Shown one piece after another: positions 1-10,516 of a stretch of DNA of 64,000 nt (the stretch's first letter is position 1; every line of letters starts with the position of its first letter). Source of the stretch: Saccharomyces uvarum. Lineage: Eukaryota; Ascomycota; Saccharomycetes; Saccharomycetales; Saccharomycetaceae. The translations under genes and the position numbers were made by a program. The stretch is from assembly GCA_947243795.1 (NCBI GenBank), contig OX365941.1:434001-498000 (forward strand), given 5' to 3'. The notes beneath the pieces are model-generated. The model ran no database searches and was not told the DNA's origin. It saw only the letters and a program-made list of their open reading frames with translations.

Positions 1-3000
1 GAAGAGTGAGAAACTAGAAAAACTGAGGAAGTTACAGACTGCTAGAAATGGTACATCTGTCGATGATTACGAAGACGCCGAAGCAGATGGTGACAGATTG
101 TATGACGAGGTCGATGAAAAGGAGTATATGACCAGAAAACGTCAGGAATTGCTTCATGACGATTTTGTTGTAGACGACGATGGATTGGGTTATGTGGACC
201 GTGGTGTCGAAGAAGATTGGAGAGAAAATGGCAACGAATTCAGTGATGAAGACGATGAGCACAACGGTGACCATACCAGTAAAGACGCTAAAAGGAAGAA
301 GACCGCAAAAAAGGAGAAAGACCACCCTATTACGGATATGCTACGAACCCAACATTCCAAGTCGACACTACTGGCGCACGCCAAGAAATCTCAGAAGAAA
401 AATATCTCCCTTGATGAATTTGATGACATTCTTGGAGAATTCGAATCAGGTAAAGTAGAAAAACCAAAAATCTCATTCCCCTCTAAATTAAGGGCAAATT
501 TGAATTCTTCACCATCCATTGCATTCAAATCATCGATGAAAAGAGTTAATGAACTTGACAGTTCGAATCTTGATGCTACTAGCGCTAAAAAAGTTAAGAT
601 TGATCCGGACACCAGCACAGAAAAATATTTAGATATCGATTCTTCACCATTGAAATCACAAAGCAGAAAACAGCGCTACGCCAACGATGTACAAGATTTG
701 TTGAATGATGTGGAGAATTCTCCCGTAGCAGCTAATAAGAAACAAGAAAAATCAGAAGATATATTAGTTGGCAGTCCACCATCTACGCAAAGTTTGGCTG
801 ATGATGATGATAGTGATGATGATATTATACTGAAGAGGAGAACCATGAGAAGCGTCACCGCAACCAAACGTGTTAATTTAGATTCAAGAAGTAACCCTTC
901 AACTTCGCCATTCGTCACGGCACCAGGGACACCGATTGGTGTCAAGGCTCCAACTCCAAGCAGATCACCACGAGTTAACATAGATACTACCATGCTTTCT
1001 GTTAGCGTCCAGAAGGAAGATGTAGTAGATCCTAAAACTGATACTTTTCAGATGTTTTGGCTGGATTTCTGCGAAGTTAATAATACTTTAATTCTATTTG
1101 GTAAAGTGAAGCTCAAGGATGATAAATGCGTATCGGCCATGGTTCAAGTTAACGGTCTATGCAGGGAGCTATTTTTCCTGCCAAGAGAGGGTAAAACAGC
1201 GACTGATGTACATGAGGAAATCGTTCCTTTATTGATGGATAAATACGGATTGGATAATATTCGTGCTAAACCTCAAAAAATGAAATACTCCTTTGAGCTT
1301 CACGACATCCCGCCTGAAAGTGATTATCTAAAAGTTTTATTACCATACCAGACACCGAAGTCTAGTCGAGACACCATTCCACCAGACTTATCAAGTGAGA
1401 CATTTTATCATGTCTTCGGTGGGAATGCTAATATCTTTGAAAGTTTTGTCGTTCAGAATAAGATTATGGGACCATGTTGGCTAGAGATTAAGGGAGCAGA
1501 TTTCAACTCAGTTCGTAATGCTTCTCATTGTACGATTGAAGTTTCTGTAGATAAACCGCAAAATATCATTCCTAACACAATAAAGACGATGCCAGATTTG
1601 AGGTGTCTTTCATTATCGATTCAAACATTAATGAATCCAAAAGAAAACAAACAAGAAATCGTCTCGATAACTTTGTCATCTTATAGAAACATCTCGTTAG
1701 ATTCACCCATTCCTGAAAACATTAAACCAGATGACGTATGTACTTTGGTAAGGCCGCCCCAATCAACAAGTTTCCCATTAGGATTAGCAGCATTGGCAAA
1801 ACAGAAACTGCCTGGTCAAGTTAGGTTATTCAACAATGAAAAGGCAATGCTATCTTGTTTCTGTGCTATGCTAAAAATAGAAGACCCCGATGTTATTATT
1901 GGACATCGTTTACAAACTGTATATCTGGATGTTCTAGCCCACAGAATGCACGACCTTAACATTCCAACATTCAGTTCTATTGGTCGTCGTCTAAGAAGAA
2001 CTTGGCCTGAAAAATTTGGTAGAGGCAATTCGAGCATGAACCATTTCTTCATCAGCGACATCTGCTCTGGCAGATTAATATGTGATATTGCCAATGAAAT
2101 GGGTCAATCCTTGACACCTAAATGTCAGAGTTGGGATCTTTCAGAAATGTATCAAGTGACATGTGAAAAGGAGCATAAAGCATTGGATATCAATTATCAA
2201 AATCCGCAATACCAAAACGATGTTAACAGCATGACCATGGCTTTACAAGAAAATATTACCAACTGTATGATTTCAGCAGAAGTATCTTATAGAATCCAGT
2301 TATTGTCATTGACCAAACAATTGACGAATCTCGCTGGTAACGCTTGGGCTCAGACTTTAGGTGGTACAAGAGCTGGTAGAAATGAGTATATTTTATTGCA
2401 TGAGTTCTCGAGAAATGGCTTCATTGTGCCTGATAAAGAAGGTAGCAGGGATAGGGCTCAAAGACAAAAGCAAAATGATGAAAATTCGGACGCTCCGACT
2501 AATTCTAAGAAGGCGAAATATCAAGGTGGTTTGGTTTTTGAGCCTGAGAAAGGTCTGCATAAGAACTACGTCTTGGTTATGGATTTCAATTCTTTATATC
2601 CATCTATCATTCAAGAGTTCAACATATGTTTTACCACCGTGAATAGAAATAAAGAAGACATTAACGAGTTACCCAATGTACCTCCTTCGGAGGTGAGCCA
2701 AGGTGTTCTACCAAGATTATTAGCCAACTTAGTTGATCGCCGTCGTGAAGTTAAGAAGGTGATGAAAACTGAAACAGACCCTCATAAGCGAGTTCAATGT
2801 GATATTCGTCAGCAAGCTCTTAAGCTGACTGCTAACTCTATGTATGGTTGTTTGGGTTACGTTAATAGTAGATTTTACGCCAAGCCGCTTGCCATGTTAG
2901 TCACCAATAAGGGTCGTGAGATTTTAATGAATACAAGACAACTGGCAGAGAGTATGAATCTTCTGGTTGTATATGGTGATACAGACTCTGTTATGATAGA

Positions 3001-4399
3001 TACTGGGTGTGATAATTATGCGGACGCAATTAAAATTGGTTTAGGCTTCAAAAAGTTGGTGAACGAGCGCTATAGATTACTAGAAATTGACATCGATAAT
3101 GTGTTCAAGAAACTATTATTGCATGCTAAGAAAAAGTATGCTGCATTGACTGTAACTTTGGACAAGAATGGTAATGAAACCACTGTTCTAGAAGTCAAAG
3201 GTTTGGATATGAAACGTCGTGAGTTTTGCCCGCTTTCAAGAGATGTTTCTATACGCGTTTTAAATACTATTCTGTCAGACAATGATCCAGAAGAGGCATT
3301 GCAAGAAGTTTATGAATACTTGGAAGATATCAGGACTAAAGTGGAGGCCAACAATATCAGAATTGATAAATATAAAATAAATACGAGGCTTTCAAAGGAT
3401 CCCAAGGCTTATCCAGGTGGTAAAAATATGCCTGCAGTCCAAGTAGCTCTAAGAATGCGCAAATCTGGTAGAGTAGTTAAAGCAGGTTCTGTCATCACGT
3501 TTGTTATTACTAAACAAGATGAAACAGGAGATGATGAAAACATACCCGCACTTTCTGTGGCTGAACGCGCTTATGCGTTGAATGAAGTAATGATTAAGGG
3601 TAATAATTTAATACCAGACCCACAATATTATCTTGAGAAACAGATATTTGCACCTGTAGAAAGATTGCTAGAAAGAATTGACAGTTTTAACGTTGTACGT
3701 TTAAGCGAAGCGCTTGGTCTAGACAGTAAGAAGTACATGAAAAGAGAAGGTATCAATAATAATGGGGATGATATTAATAACCTGCAACCTTTAGAAACAA
3801 CGATTACAGATGTTGAAAGGTTTAAAGATACCGTAATACTAGAATTAACCTGCCCATCATGCGATAAGCAGTTTCCATTTGGTGGCATTGTATCCTCGAA
3901 CCATTATCGGATGTCCTACAATGGTATTCAATGCAAGCATTGTGAGCAATCTTTTACCCTTCTTCAGTTAACCAGTCAGATAGAGCACTCTATTAGGGCA
4001 CATATTTCATTATATTACGCCGGATGGTTACAGTGTGATGATACAACATGCGGTATTGTTACAAGGCAACTTTCTGTTTTTGGTAAACGTTGCTTAAATG
4101 AAGGCTGCACAGGTATCATGAGATACAAGTATACAGATAAGCAACTGTACAATCAACTTTTATACTTCGATTCCTTATTCAATTGTGAAAAGAACAAAAA
4201 GCAAGAATTGAAGCCTATATATCTTCCAGATGATCTCGATTATCCTACGGATCTGCTGTCAGAATCTTCTGTTAAAGCTTTAACAGAACAAAACAGAGAA
4301 TTAATGGAAGCCAGCCGTGACGTGGTTCAAAAATATTTAAACGATTGTGGACGTCGTTATGTTGATATGAGTAGCATGTTTGATTTTATGCTAAACTAG
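1..4399 (+). CDS. POL1: DNA polymerase alpha catalytic subunit, 5' end cut off by window edge
   Basis: Catalytic subunit of the nuclear polymerase alpha-primase complex, which extends RNA primers at origins and on the lagging strand. The reading frame is open from the first bases (codon phase starts at base 2) to the stop at 4397-4399. By comparison with S. cerevisiae Pol1 only about three residues are missing on the left. A long acidic, poorly conserved N-terminal third is followed by a family B polymerase core. Motif A (DFNSLYPSI) lies near 2580-2610 and the catalytic YGDTDS motif at 2972-2989. The C-terminal domain has two cysteine pairs groups (CPSC...CKHC near 3850-3950, then CDDTTC...CLNEGC), the zinc/iron-sulfur modules that bind the B subunit. 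The promoter lies outside the window. Many N-terminal substitutions relative to S. cerevisiae argue for a sister species. Confidence 0.98.
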   Translation, partial: KSEKLEKLRKLQTARNGTSVDDYEDAEADGDRLYDEVDEKEYMTRKRQELLHDDFVVDDDGLGYVDRGVEEDWRENGNEFSDEDDEHNGDHTSKDAKRKKTAKKEKDHPITDMLRTQHSKSTLLAHAKKSQKKNISLDEFDDILGEFESGKVEKPKISFPSKLRANLNSSPSIAFKSSMKRVNELDSSNLDATSAKKVKIDPDTSTEKYLDIDSSPLKSQSRKQRYANDVQDLLNDVENSPVAANKKQEKSEDILVGSPPSTQSLADDDDSDDDIILKRRTMRSVTATKRVNLDSRSNPSTSPFVTAPGTPIGVKAPTPSRSPRVNIDTTMLSVSVQKEDVVDPKTDTFQMFWLDFCEVNNTLILFGKVKLKDDKCVSAMVQVNGLCRELFFLPREGKTATDVHEEIVPLLMDKYGLDNIRAKPQKMKYSFELHDIPPESDYLKVLLPYQTPKSSRDTIPPDLSSETFYHVFGGNANIFESFVVQNKIMGPCWLEIKGADFNSVRNASHCTIEVSVDKPQNIIPNTIKTMPDLRCLSLSIQTLMNPKENKQEIVSITLSSYRNISLDSPIPENIKPDDVCTLVRPPQSTSFPLGLAALAKQKLPGQVRLFNNEKAMLSCFCAMLKIEDPDVIIGHRLQTVYLDVLAHRMHDLNIPTFSSIGRRLRRTWPEKFGRGNSSMNHFFISDICSGRLICDIANEMGQSLTPKCQSWDLSEMYQVTCEKEHKALDINYQNPQYQNDVNSMTMALQENITNCMISAEVSYRIQLLSLTKQLTNLAGNAWAQTLGGTRAGRNEYILLHEFSRNGFIVPDKEGSRDRAQRQKQNDENSDAPTNSKKAKYQGGLVFEPEKGLHKNYVLVMDFNSLYPSIIQEFNICFTTVNRNKEDINELPNVPPSEVSQGVLPRLLANLVDRRREVKKVMKTETDPHKRVQCDIRQQALKLTANSMYGCLGYVNSRFYAKPLAMLVTNKGREILMNTRQLAESMNLLVVYGDTDSVMIDTGCDNYADAIKIGLGFKKLVNERYRLLEIDIDNVFKKLLLHAKKKYAALTVTLDKNGNETTVLEVKGLDMKRREFCPLSRDVSIRVLNTILSDNDPEEALQEVYEYLEDIRTKVEANNIRIDKYKINTRLSKDPKAYPGGKNMPAVQVALRMRKSGRVVKAGSVITFVITKQDETGDDENIPALSVAERAYALNEVMIKGNNLIPDPQYYLEKQIFAPVERLLERIDSFNVVRLSEALGLDSKKYMKREGINNNGDDINNLQPLETTITDVERFKDTVILELTCPSCDKQFPFGGIVSSNHYRMSYNGIQCKHCEQSFTLLQLTSQIEHSIRAHISLYYAGWLQCDDTTCGIVTRQLSVFGKRCLNEGCTGIMRYKYTDKQLYNQLLYFDSLFNCEKNKKQELKPIYLPDDLDYPTDLLSESSVKALTEQNRELMEASRDVVQKYLNDCGRRYVDMSSMFDFMLN

Positions 4400-4905
4400 A
4401 TTAATTAGCTCATACGTTTTGTAATTTCACAAATAGTCCATATGGTTTCAAGGATGTATTTTATATTTATACAGTCGAGAGACCACTGCATTGATGTCAA
4501 GAAAAGGCCATTGAGGAGGAGTCTTAATAACAAAAAATAAACCGGCATATTGCGAAGATTTGATTTTTGTAGGCCCTAGTAGTCATTTTTCTTATAATTA
4601 TTCTGTAATACACCCGTACATTACGAGTCACGCTATCGACAAGAACAGATAAGCCATCTATTTTAGCATTAAAAGGTCTTCTTCACTTTTGAAAAGCTTA
4701 GCAGTATTGTTTAACGAGATTTGTATTCATAATTCGAGCTCAATAGTAATTTTTTTTCTTCTTTCGTTTCTTGAAGTAATCGAACGGTTTTCTTAACAAC
4801 ACATTGTTTCGAATCAAAGGCACTCATCATTCTTCATTGAAAACAAAGTCAAATTACATTCGTAATCTGGAATCATCATAACACCAGATTGCAGCATCTC
4901 CATCA
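4400..4905. other. POL1-AVT4 intergenic region
   Basis: This 506-base AT-rich gap holds the POL1 3' end and the AVT4 promoter. I see no RNA gene or conserved small ORF. One GATAAG motif sits near 4649. An 11/11 match to the ARS consensus (TTTTATATTTA) lies at 4459-4469, but single matches of this kind are common by chance. Confidence 0.6.
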
Positions 4906-7056
4906 ATGATCAACAGCAATGAGGATGGTGAGCACCTTGGAAGCAGGAGGCACGGAAATTTGAGGCATGCATCCAATACTATGAAAATTCCTGGAAGAAG
5001 TCAATCAACAGTTCTTAATTCAAATCCATTTTCTAGTAGAAAATACTCGATGTCTACCCTAACACCCAGAGATATATGTCGGAGCGTTGATTCTAGGGTT
5101 TTTGTGGATATTGCATCGCCAAATTTTAAGACTCTCGAGGATCCTCATAAAGATGAAATAATAAATAGTGTACGGCTCAACTATTTGAACAGTAATAGCA
5201 AAAGGAATTCTATCAGCCATGGGCAGGAAGAAAATACCAGGCCGGATCGAACCAAGAACTCTTCTGGAAGTTTCAGTACTAGAACTGCCGCGAATATAGA
5301 CAACGAGGACGATGAAACTAATTTGAATAGTGCTGGAGGTGACATAACGCATGATATCTATAAAATGGTTAAAGCAGAAAATCCTCAGCGGCTTAGACGC
5401 CTTCACTCCATGGAAGATGTGAACTCCAAAATTGAACACCATACCAAACTGTCATCAGCAAGCGGATTAAATGTTCCCGGTGGCTTTAGAAGAGAATTTA
5501 TCGTTAACAAGAAGAGACAAGAACATCAACTAAATGATTCTGCTAGCTCAGATTTCCATTCGCAAGAAAGTGACTCGATCAACCAGCCATCTTCATCTTC
5601 GAAGCAAGATATCGATAAGGTCCCTTTTCTAACAAGAAATTTTTTGGAATTTCTATATGTATTTGGGCATTTTGCAGGTGAATCCTTTGAGGATGATTTT
5701 ATCTCTGACAGCTCAAACCTTTTATTGCAAGGAGAGGATGAACGGAGCGCATTATTATCTCGGCCAGATCATATGAAGGTCCTGCCTTCCGCCAAAGGTA
5801 CAACTTCAACAAGAAAAGTGTTCCTGATATTGCTCAAATCCTTTATCGGAACAGGTGTTTTGTTTTTGCCCAACGCATTTCATAATGGTGGTTTATTTTT
5901 CTCAGTAAGTATGCTCACATTCTTTGGTATTTATTCATACTGGTGTTATTACATATTGGTACAAGCCAAGTCTTCGTGTGGTGTGTCCTCCTTTGGTGAT
6001 ATTGGTTTAAAATTGTATGGACCTTGGATGAAAATCATAATTCTGTTCTCCCTAGTGATAACTCAAGTTGGGTTTTCTGGAGCCTATATGATATTTACTG
6101 CTAAAAATTTGCAAGCCTTCCTTGGAAACGTATTCCATGTCGGTGCACTTCCTTTGTCGTACTTGATGGCATTTCAAACAGTAATTTTTATTCCACTTTC
6201 ATTTATTAGAAATATCTCGAAATTATCATTACCATCTTTGTTAGCGAATTTTTTTATTATGGCTGGTTTGATCATTGTCATTATTTTCACTGCAAAAAGG
6301 TTGTTTTTTGATTTAAAGGCGGTACCAGCAATGGGGGTGGTATACGGGTTGAATTCAGATCGTTGGACACTGTTTATCGGAACTGCCATCTTTGCTTTTG
6401 AAGGGATCGGGCTGATTATTCCAGTTCAAGACTCGATGAAGCATCCTGAAAAATTCCCTCTAGTACTTGGATTGGTTATTCTCACTGCCACAGTACTTTT
6501 CATTTCCATAGCCACTCTGGGGTATTTAGCTTATGGCTCAAATGTCAAAACCGTTATTCTTTTGAATTTGCCTCAACGTAACATTTTTGTCAACCTGATT
6601 CAATTATTCTATTCCATTGCCATTATGTTGTCTACACCTTTACAATTATTTCCAGCTATTAAAATCATTGAAAACAAGTTTTTCCCGAAGTTTACTAAAA
6701 TATATGTCAAGCACGATGATTTAACTACAAGAGTAGAATTACGTCCCAACTCTGGGAAACTGGATTGGAGGATAAAATGGTTAAAGAACTTCATACGATC
6801 CATTATCGTCATCATCGTTGTATCGATTGCTTACTTTGGCTCTGACAATTTGGATAAATTTGTTTCAGTCATAGGTTCTCTTGCTTGTATTCCATTGGTA
6901 TATATATACCCATCGATGTTGCATTTGCGGGGTAATAGTCTTCCAGAGACTAAAGGGGAATTTTGGAGATTCAAACCAATTTTGGATACCGTTTTAATTC
7001 TTTTTGGCATAACAAGCATGCTTTATACATCCTATCAGAGTATCTTTGGTGTTTAA
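4906..7056 (+). CDS. AVT4: vacuolar amino acid exporter Avt4
   Basis: Vacuolar membrane transporter of the AAAP (Aa_trans) family. In S. cerevisiae Avt4 exports neutral and basic amino acids from the vacuole to the cytosol. The protein has 716 residues (about 713 in S. cerevisiae). It has a long hydrophilic, Ser/Asn-rich N-terminal cytosolic region of about 300 residues. A block of roughly eleven hydrophobic segments follows, opening with the family signature around KSFIGTGVLFLPNAF (about residue 306 on). The ATG at 4906 is the first in frame and matches the family N-terminus. The paralogue Avt3 would be the main alternative, but synteny next to POL1 decides for AVT4. Confidence 0.95.
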   Translation: MINSNEDGEHLGSRRHGNLRHASNTMKIPGRSQSTVLNSNPFSSRKYSMSTLTPRDICRSVDSRVFVDIASPNFKTLEDPHKDEIINSVRLNYLNSNSKRNSISHGQEENTRPDRTKNSSGSFSTRTAANIDNEDDETNLNSAGGDITHDIYKMVKAENPQRLRRLHSMEDVNSKIEHHTKLSSASGLNVPGGFRREFIVNKKRQEHQLNDSASSDFHSQESDSINQPSSSSKQDIDKVPFLTRNFLEFLYVFGHFAGESFEDDFISDSSNLLLQGEDERSALLSRPDHMKVLPSAKGTTSTRKVFLILLKSFIGTGVLFLPNAFHNGGLFFSVSMLTFFGIYSYWCYYILVQAKSSCGVSSFGDIGLKLYGPWMKIIILFSLVITQVGFSGAYMIFTAKNLQAFLGNVFHVGALPLSYLMAFQTVIFIPLSFIRNISKLSLPSLLANFFIMAGLIIVIIFTAKRLFFDLKAVPAMGVVYGLNSDRWTLFIGTAIFAFEGIGLIIPVQDSMKHPEKFPLVLGLVILTATVLFISIATLGYLAYGSNVKTVILLNLPQRNIFVNLIQLFYSIAIMLSTPLQLFPAIKIIENKFFPKFTKIYVKHDDLTTRVELRPNSGKLDWRIKWLKNFIRSIIVIIVVSIAYFGSDNLDKFVSVIGSLACIPLVYIYPSMLHLRGNSLPETKGEFWRFKPILDTVLILFGITSMLYTSYQSIFGV

Positions 7057-7519
7057 AGACAATACGTGTTTTCTCGTCATAAGGACTTTTTCAAGATTCA
7101 AAGAACTTTATGTCGCTATTTGAAGGCATATTTGAAAGAGCCTTTCCTTCAATTCATATAATAAGAACCGCTAGATTAAGCTGTCATTTGCACTAGATTA
7201 TATAGGATACATACTTCTTGAAAAATGTTTCTTCCTGATTTTATATAATTCATTAAGTTCCTTGAAGACGCTTTGTATGTTACTGTGTTTTACTGCTTTA
7301 TAGTTTTCAGCGATTATGGCCAAACTCAGAAATGCCTTTTTTTTTTCTCAACCTGCGAATGAGCTTGATCCGATTATTCCGCCAAATCCCCGGACAACGT
7401 TTAACAACTTTCAACTGCATCAAGGAGTATAGTGTTGACTAGAACCGTAGAACTAGTTTCCTGCTTGAGCCAGGTAACAGACAGTCAGAACTTGGCGGTT
7501 TAACAAAACAGCATCCAGG
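7057..7519. other. AVT4-MIC27 intergenic region
   Basis: A 463-base stretch with the AVT4 terminator region and the MIC27 promoter. There is a T-run near 7339-7348. I see nothing else recognisable. Confidence 0.6.
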
Positions 7520-8224
7520 ATGGTAAATTTTTACGACTTTAATGAATCTACGAATTCAAACGGCGAATTGCCCTTAATACCCATTGCGTTTCAGAATTCA
7601 TCAGAATTATTAGTCAGGACTATATCTACGGGAAATGAAATCATTGAATCAGTACACTTGACAAAATGGTTACAGAAACACAGAACTGATTTTGCCAATC
7701 AACTTGATCGCTACGAGAAAAAATGGGAAACCAAAACAGCTAACTTTAGACTTCAAGTTCAACATATTATCAATTATTCGAGAAAAAACATCTTCAATAA
7801 TGAATTTGAAAATAAGCACACTGTGGTCCCAGGCTCACTGATAGCACTGGGCGCCTTTTTCGCTGGAAGTTTAGCAGTCAATAGATCTAACTGGGGAGCT
7901 AAGAGGATGTTATTCAGTCATAACTCAAGCATTCTTGAAAAACTGTGTACAGCATTACCATCGAGAATGTTGTTACCTTGGGCATTTGCAGCAGCAACGT
8001 TCAAATTCTGGGCTCCCAAAACATCACAGAATCTAGTCGGTGCCGCGGAAAATGATTTACTACCAAGCGACTTCGTAAATTCATATCATGATACTTGGAA
8101 ACAACTTTACGAAGAGGGGTATGTTGCAAGAAAGAATACTTTGAAACGCCATATTGATCAGACTTTACAAAAAAAAATCAAATATGCAAGGGAACAACTT
8201 TGTGAAAAGTTGGAACAAGCATGA
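7520..8224 (+). CDS. MIC27: MICOS subunit Mic27
   Basis: Mic27 (also Aim37) is an apolipoprotein O-like subunit of the MICOS complex, which forms crista junctions in the mitochondrial inner membrane. The 234-residue length equals the S. cerevisiae protein. Two short hydrophobic segments fit the two-span topology of the family: about residues 101-121 (GSLIALGAFFAGSLAV) and about 151-166 (LPWAFAAATFKFWAP). Charged, probably helical regions lie at both ends. The ATG at 7520 is the first in frame. The gene converges on OCA1, and the 295 bases between them show nothing but 3' flanks. Confidence 0.93.
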   Translation: MVNFYDFNESTNSNGELPLIPIAFQNSSELLVRTISTGNEIIESVHLTKWLQKHRTDFANQLDRYEKKWETKTANFRLQVQHIINYSRKNIFNNEFENKHTVVPGSLIALGAFFAGSLAVNRSNWGAKRMLFSHNSSILEKLCTALPSRMLLPWAFAAATFKFWAPKTSQNLVGAAENDLLPSDFVNSYHDTWKQLYEEGYVARKNTLKRHIDQTLQKKIKYAREQLCEKLEQA

Positions 8225-8519
8225 TATTAAGTGCATATCTTCTGTTCATTGTCATGAACATAGTACATATATCCATACATAGGTCGGATAATTAATATTC
8301 TATAAAATTACCCATCAAAAATGAATTCTTGTTTATTCTAAATTTCATTTCACGCTCACCGTGGAGGATAATGCGCGATTAGGTGTTGCATTTTCAGAGA
8401 TTTCAAACGCCAAGTATACAGACTCAAATTGGGACTGTATGCCTCACAATATTGGTAAAAACGGTACCGTTTATGACGGATGCGTTTTCTGTCCCAGGCC
8501 CCTTTTCCTTTTCTTATTA

Positions 8520-9239
8520 CTATTCTAGGGCTGTCAGCAACCAACTTGGCGCCTTGTTCTTGTCTATTTTCACTAATTTGGTGTCAAAGGCCTCTATAAG
8601 CAATTCTACAAGAATTCTGCCGCCTCTACTACCCGTAAAGCGTCTATATTCTTCGGACACACTAGCTAAATTCCAACCCATGATTCTTCTTAGACATCCA
8701 ATGACCGTCCCAGTTCTATGCCTCCCCATACCGCAACAGACTAGCAAGGGATAATTCTCTTGAGTAACGATAGTTTGCAGTACGTTGATGATGGAGTGTT
8801 CAGTAAGGCCGTCCCAAGGATTATCGTCTTCACCGGCATCCGGGTTTATAGCCGCAAATTGTAAATTTATTCTATAGCTGTCACAGAACTCTAAAAGGGT
8901 GTCTTGGGGTTCTTCATTAGACAGCCATATTATTGTCTTCAGATTCAAATTCAATAAAAAGGGGAAATTTACAGGCGAGGGCTGGCCTGATCTATAAAGG
9001 TATCTTTCCACAGGACAAAAATTCAAAGGAGGAACGATACGTTCTTGTGGGGCATGCGACACTAAGACTTTTTCACGTCCGGATTCTGTTTCTTCGTTTA
9101 TATATATATGGTCATCGTCATCGTCATCGTCCTCTTCTTCTTCTTCTTCTTCTTCTTCTTCAGGCATCGATACGTCCTCCCCTGTCAGGTAGGACTCGTC
9201 GTCTGGAACGCCTTCATATTCTGTAACATTTGATGTCAT
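8520..9239 (-). CDS. OCA1: putative protein tyrosine phosphatase Oca1
   Basis: Member of the atypical DSP/PFA phosphatase family (Oca1, Oca2, Siw14 and relatives). In S. cerevisiae Oca1 is needed for cell-cycle arrest after lipid hydroperoxide stress and forms a complex with other Oca proteins. The product is 239 residues. The P-loop C169-x5-R175 (CGMGRHR followed by TG) is intact and is preceded by a second cysteine. An N-terminal run of about ten Glu then seven Asp (residues about 27-43, near 9110-9160) makes the N-terminus strongly acidic. The frame stays open upstream for 64 codons but contains no ATG, so the start at 9239 is chosen; it also gives the usual length. Confidence 0.93.
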   Translation of the reverse strand: MTSNVTEYEGVPDDESYLTGEDVSMPEEEEEEEEEEDDDDDDDHIYINEETESGREKVLVSHAPQERIVPPLNFCPVERYLYRSGQPSPVNFPFLLNLNLKTIIWLSNEEPQDTLLEFCDSYRINLQFAAINPDAGEDDNPWDGLTEHSIINVLQTIVTQENYPLLVCCGMGRHRTGTVIGCLRRIMGWNLASVSEEYRRFTGSRGGRILVELLIEAFDTKLVKIDKNKAPSWLLTALE

Positions 9240-9550
9240 TGTGGGGAGATAATGAGGAGCCGGATAGTCTAAGTGTCTTTCTGTCTCAGGTACATATAAA
9301 CATTGAAGCTGTGCCGTGCCATTCACTTTTATCTGGGCTCTAAAGACGTTATTGGTTTTTTTACCCGGCGGCAGTACAATAAGCACAAGTTCTTGCTTGA
9401 GCTTTATGACATATAATAATAAGTACGTCACAATAGCAATAAGAAAATTAGATTTATTTATTTTTTTTAGTTTTAGATGTATTTATAAACGTGTGCTTTC
9501 TGCTTTTGAAACGCTTTTCAGTTCGTTGGTGGTATATTTGATCATTTCCA
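9240..9550. other. RAS2-OCA1 intergenic region
   Basis: A 311-base gap between two minus-strand genes: RAS2 3' flank on the left, OCA1 promoter on the right. It contains TATA-like AT-rich stretches and no recognised RNA gene. Confidence 0.5.
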
Positions 9551-10516
9551 TCAACTTATAATACAACAGCCGCCTGATCCGCTCTTGGAGGTTTCACTGG
9601 CGGTGCCACTGGATGTAGCTTGCTGTTTTCTGGCTTGTTTGGCCGCTGAACTCTGGCTTGCCTTAGTGTTTTTATTTACACGATCATCGGCCGTATCAGT
9701 TTGAGCATAGGCACCATCAGCGTGACCGGCGGAGTTGTCTCCGTTGGCACGATCGGACCGCGCCTGGCCGTTGGTTGCTTGGTTGCCCACCGACCCTGCA
9801 TTAGCCTCTAATCCTGCATTGTGGGCATTTGCAGCAGTTGTGGTGCCATTAATGTTGTTGCCATTGGCGACATTGTTTGTCCTCCTGTTTCCGTTGCTAT
9901 TTCTTGGCACGGAATTGGCAACGCCTCCTGAAGTCGCTTGAGAGTCCTTCTTGGAAGCCTCGTTCTCAGCCAATGCCTTGTTGTACTTGCCGCCCTCGTC
10001 TCTAACTAAGCGCGCTAATGTGTAGAAGGCCTCTTCGACGTTGATGGCCTGCTTGGCAGAAGTCTCCAAGAAAGGAGCGTTCATTTGCCTTGCCATGTTC
10101 AACCCGTCCTGGTACGAGACCTGTTTCTCATTTTCAAGATCGGATTTGTTACCCACGACCACAATGGGCACGTAGTCGGTGTCTTTGACACGCAATATCT
10201 GCTGGTAGTAAGTCATAAGCTCGTCGAGGGACGACTTAGATGTGATGGAGTAGACCAGCAGGAACCCTTCCCCGTTGCGCATGTATTGTTCTCTCATGGC
10301 GGAGTACTCTTCTTGCCCAGCAGTGTCTAAAATATCCAGAATGGACACTTCATCGTCAATGACCACTTGCTTCCTGTATGAGTCTTCAATAGTGGGGTCA
10401 TACTCATCTACAAAGTGCGATTGAGTCAATTGAATGGTCAAGGCGGACTTACCAACACCACCGCCACCGACGACCACTAGTTTGTATTCTCTTATGTTTG
10501 ACTTGTTCAAAGGCAT
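9551..10516 (-). CDS. RAS2: Ras GTPase Ras2, activator of adenylate cyclase
   Basis: Small GTPase that activates adenylate cyclase (Cyr1) and so the cAMP-PKA nutrient pathway at the plasma membrane. The product is 321 residues (322 in S. cerevisiae). The G domain is canonical: [11 protein letters not shown]-loop near residues 17-26, switch [17 protein letters not shown] and ETSAK motifs. The C-terminus ends CCIIS, with Cys317 for palmitoylation and Cys318 for farnesylation. The linker between G domain and CaaX box (about residues 175-310) is Asn/Ala/Thr-rich and very different from S. cerevisiae. An open frame continues 37 codons upstream without an ATG. The ATG at 10516 is chosen because it begins [17 protein letters not shown]. 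Confidence 0.97.
   Translation of the reverse strand: MPLNKSNIREYKLVVVGGGGVGKSALTIQLTQSHFVDEYDPTIEDSYRKQVVIDDEVSILDILDTAGQEEYSAMREQYMRNGEGFLLVYSITSKSSLDELMTYYQQILRVKDTDYVPIVVVGNKSDLENEKQVSYQDGLNMARQMNAPFLETSAKQAINVEEAFYTLARLVRDEGGKYNKALAENEASKKDSQATSGGVANSVPRNSNGNRRTNNVANGNNINGTTTAANAHNAGLEANAGSVGNQATNGQARSDRANGDNSAGHADGAYAQTDTADDRVNKNTKASQSSAAKQARKQQATSSGTASETSKSGSGGCCIIS

Noticed and set aside
4459-4469. Perfect 11-base ARS consensus after POL1
   Set aside because: Such matches are frequent by chance in AT-rich DNA; I see no supporting B elements and recall no origin at this locus.
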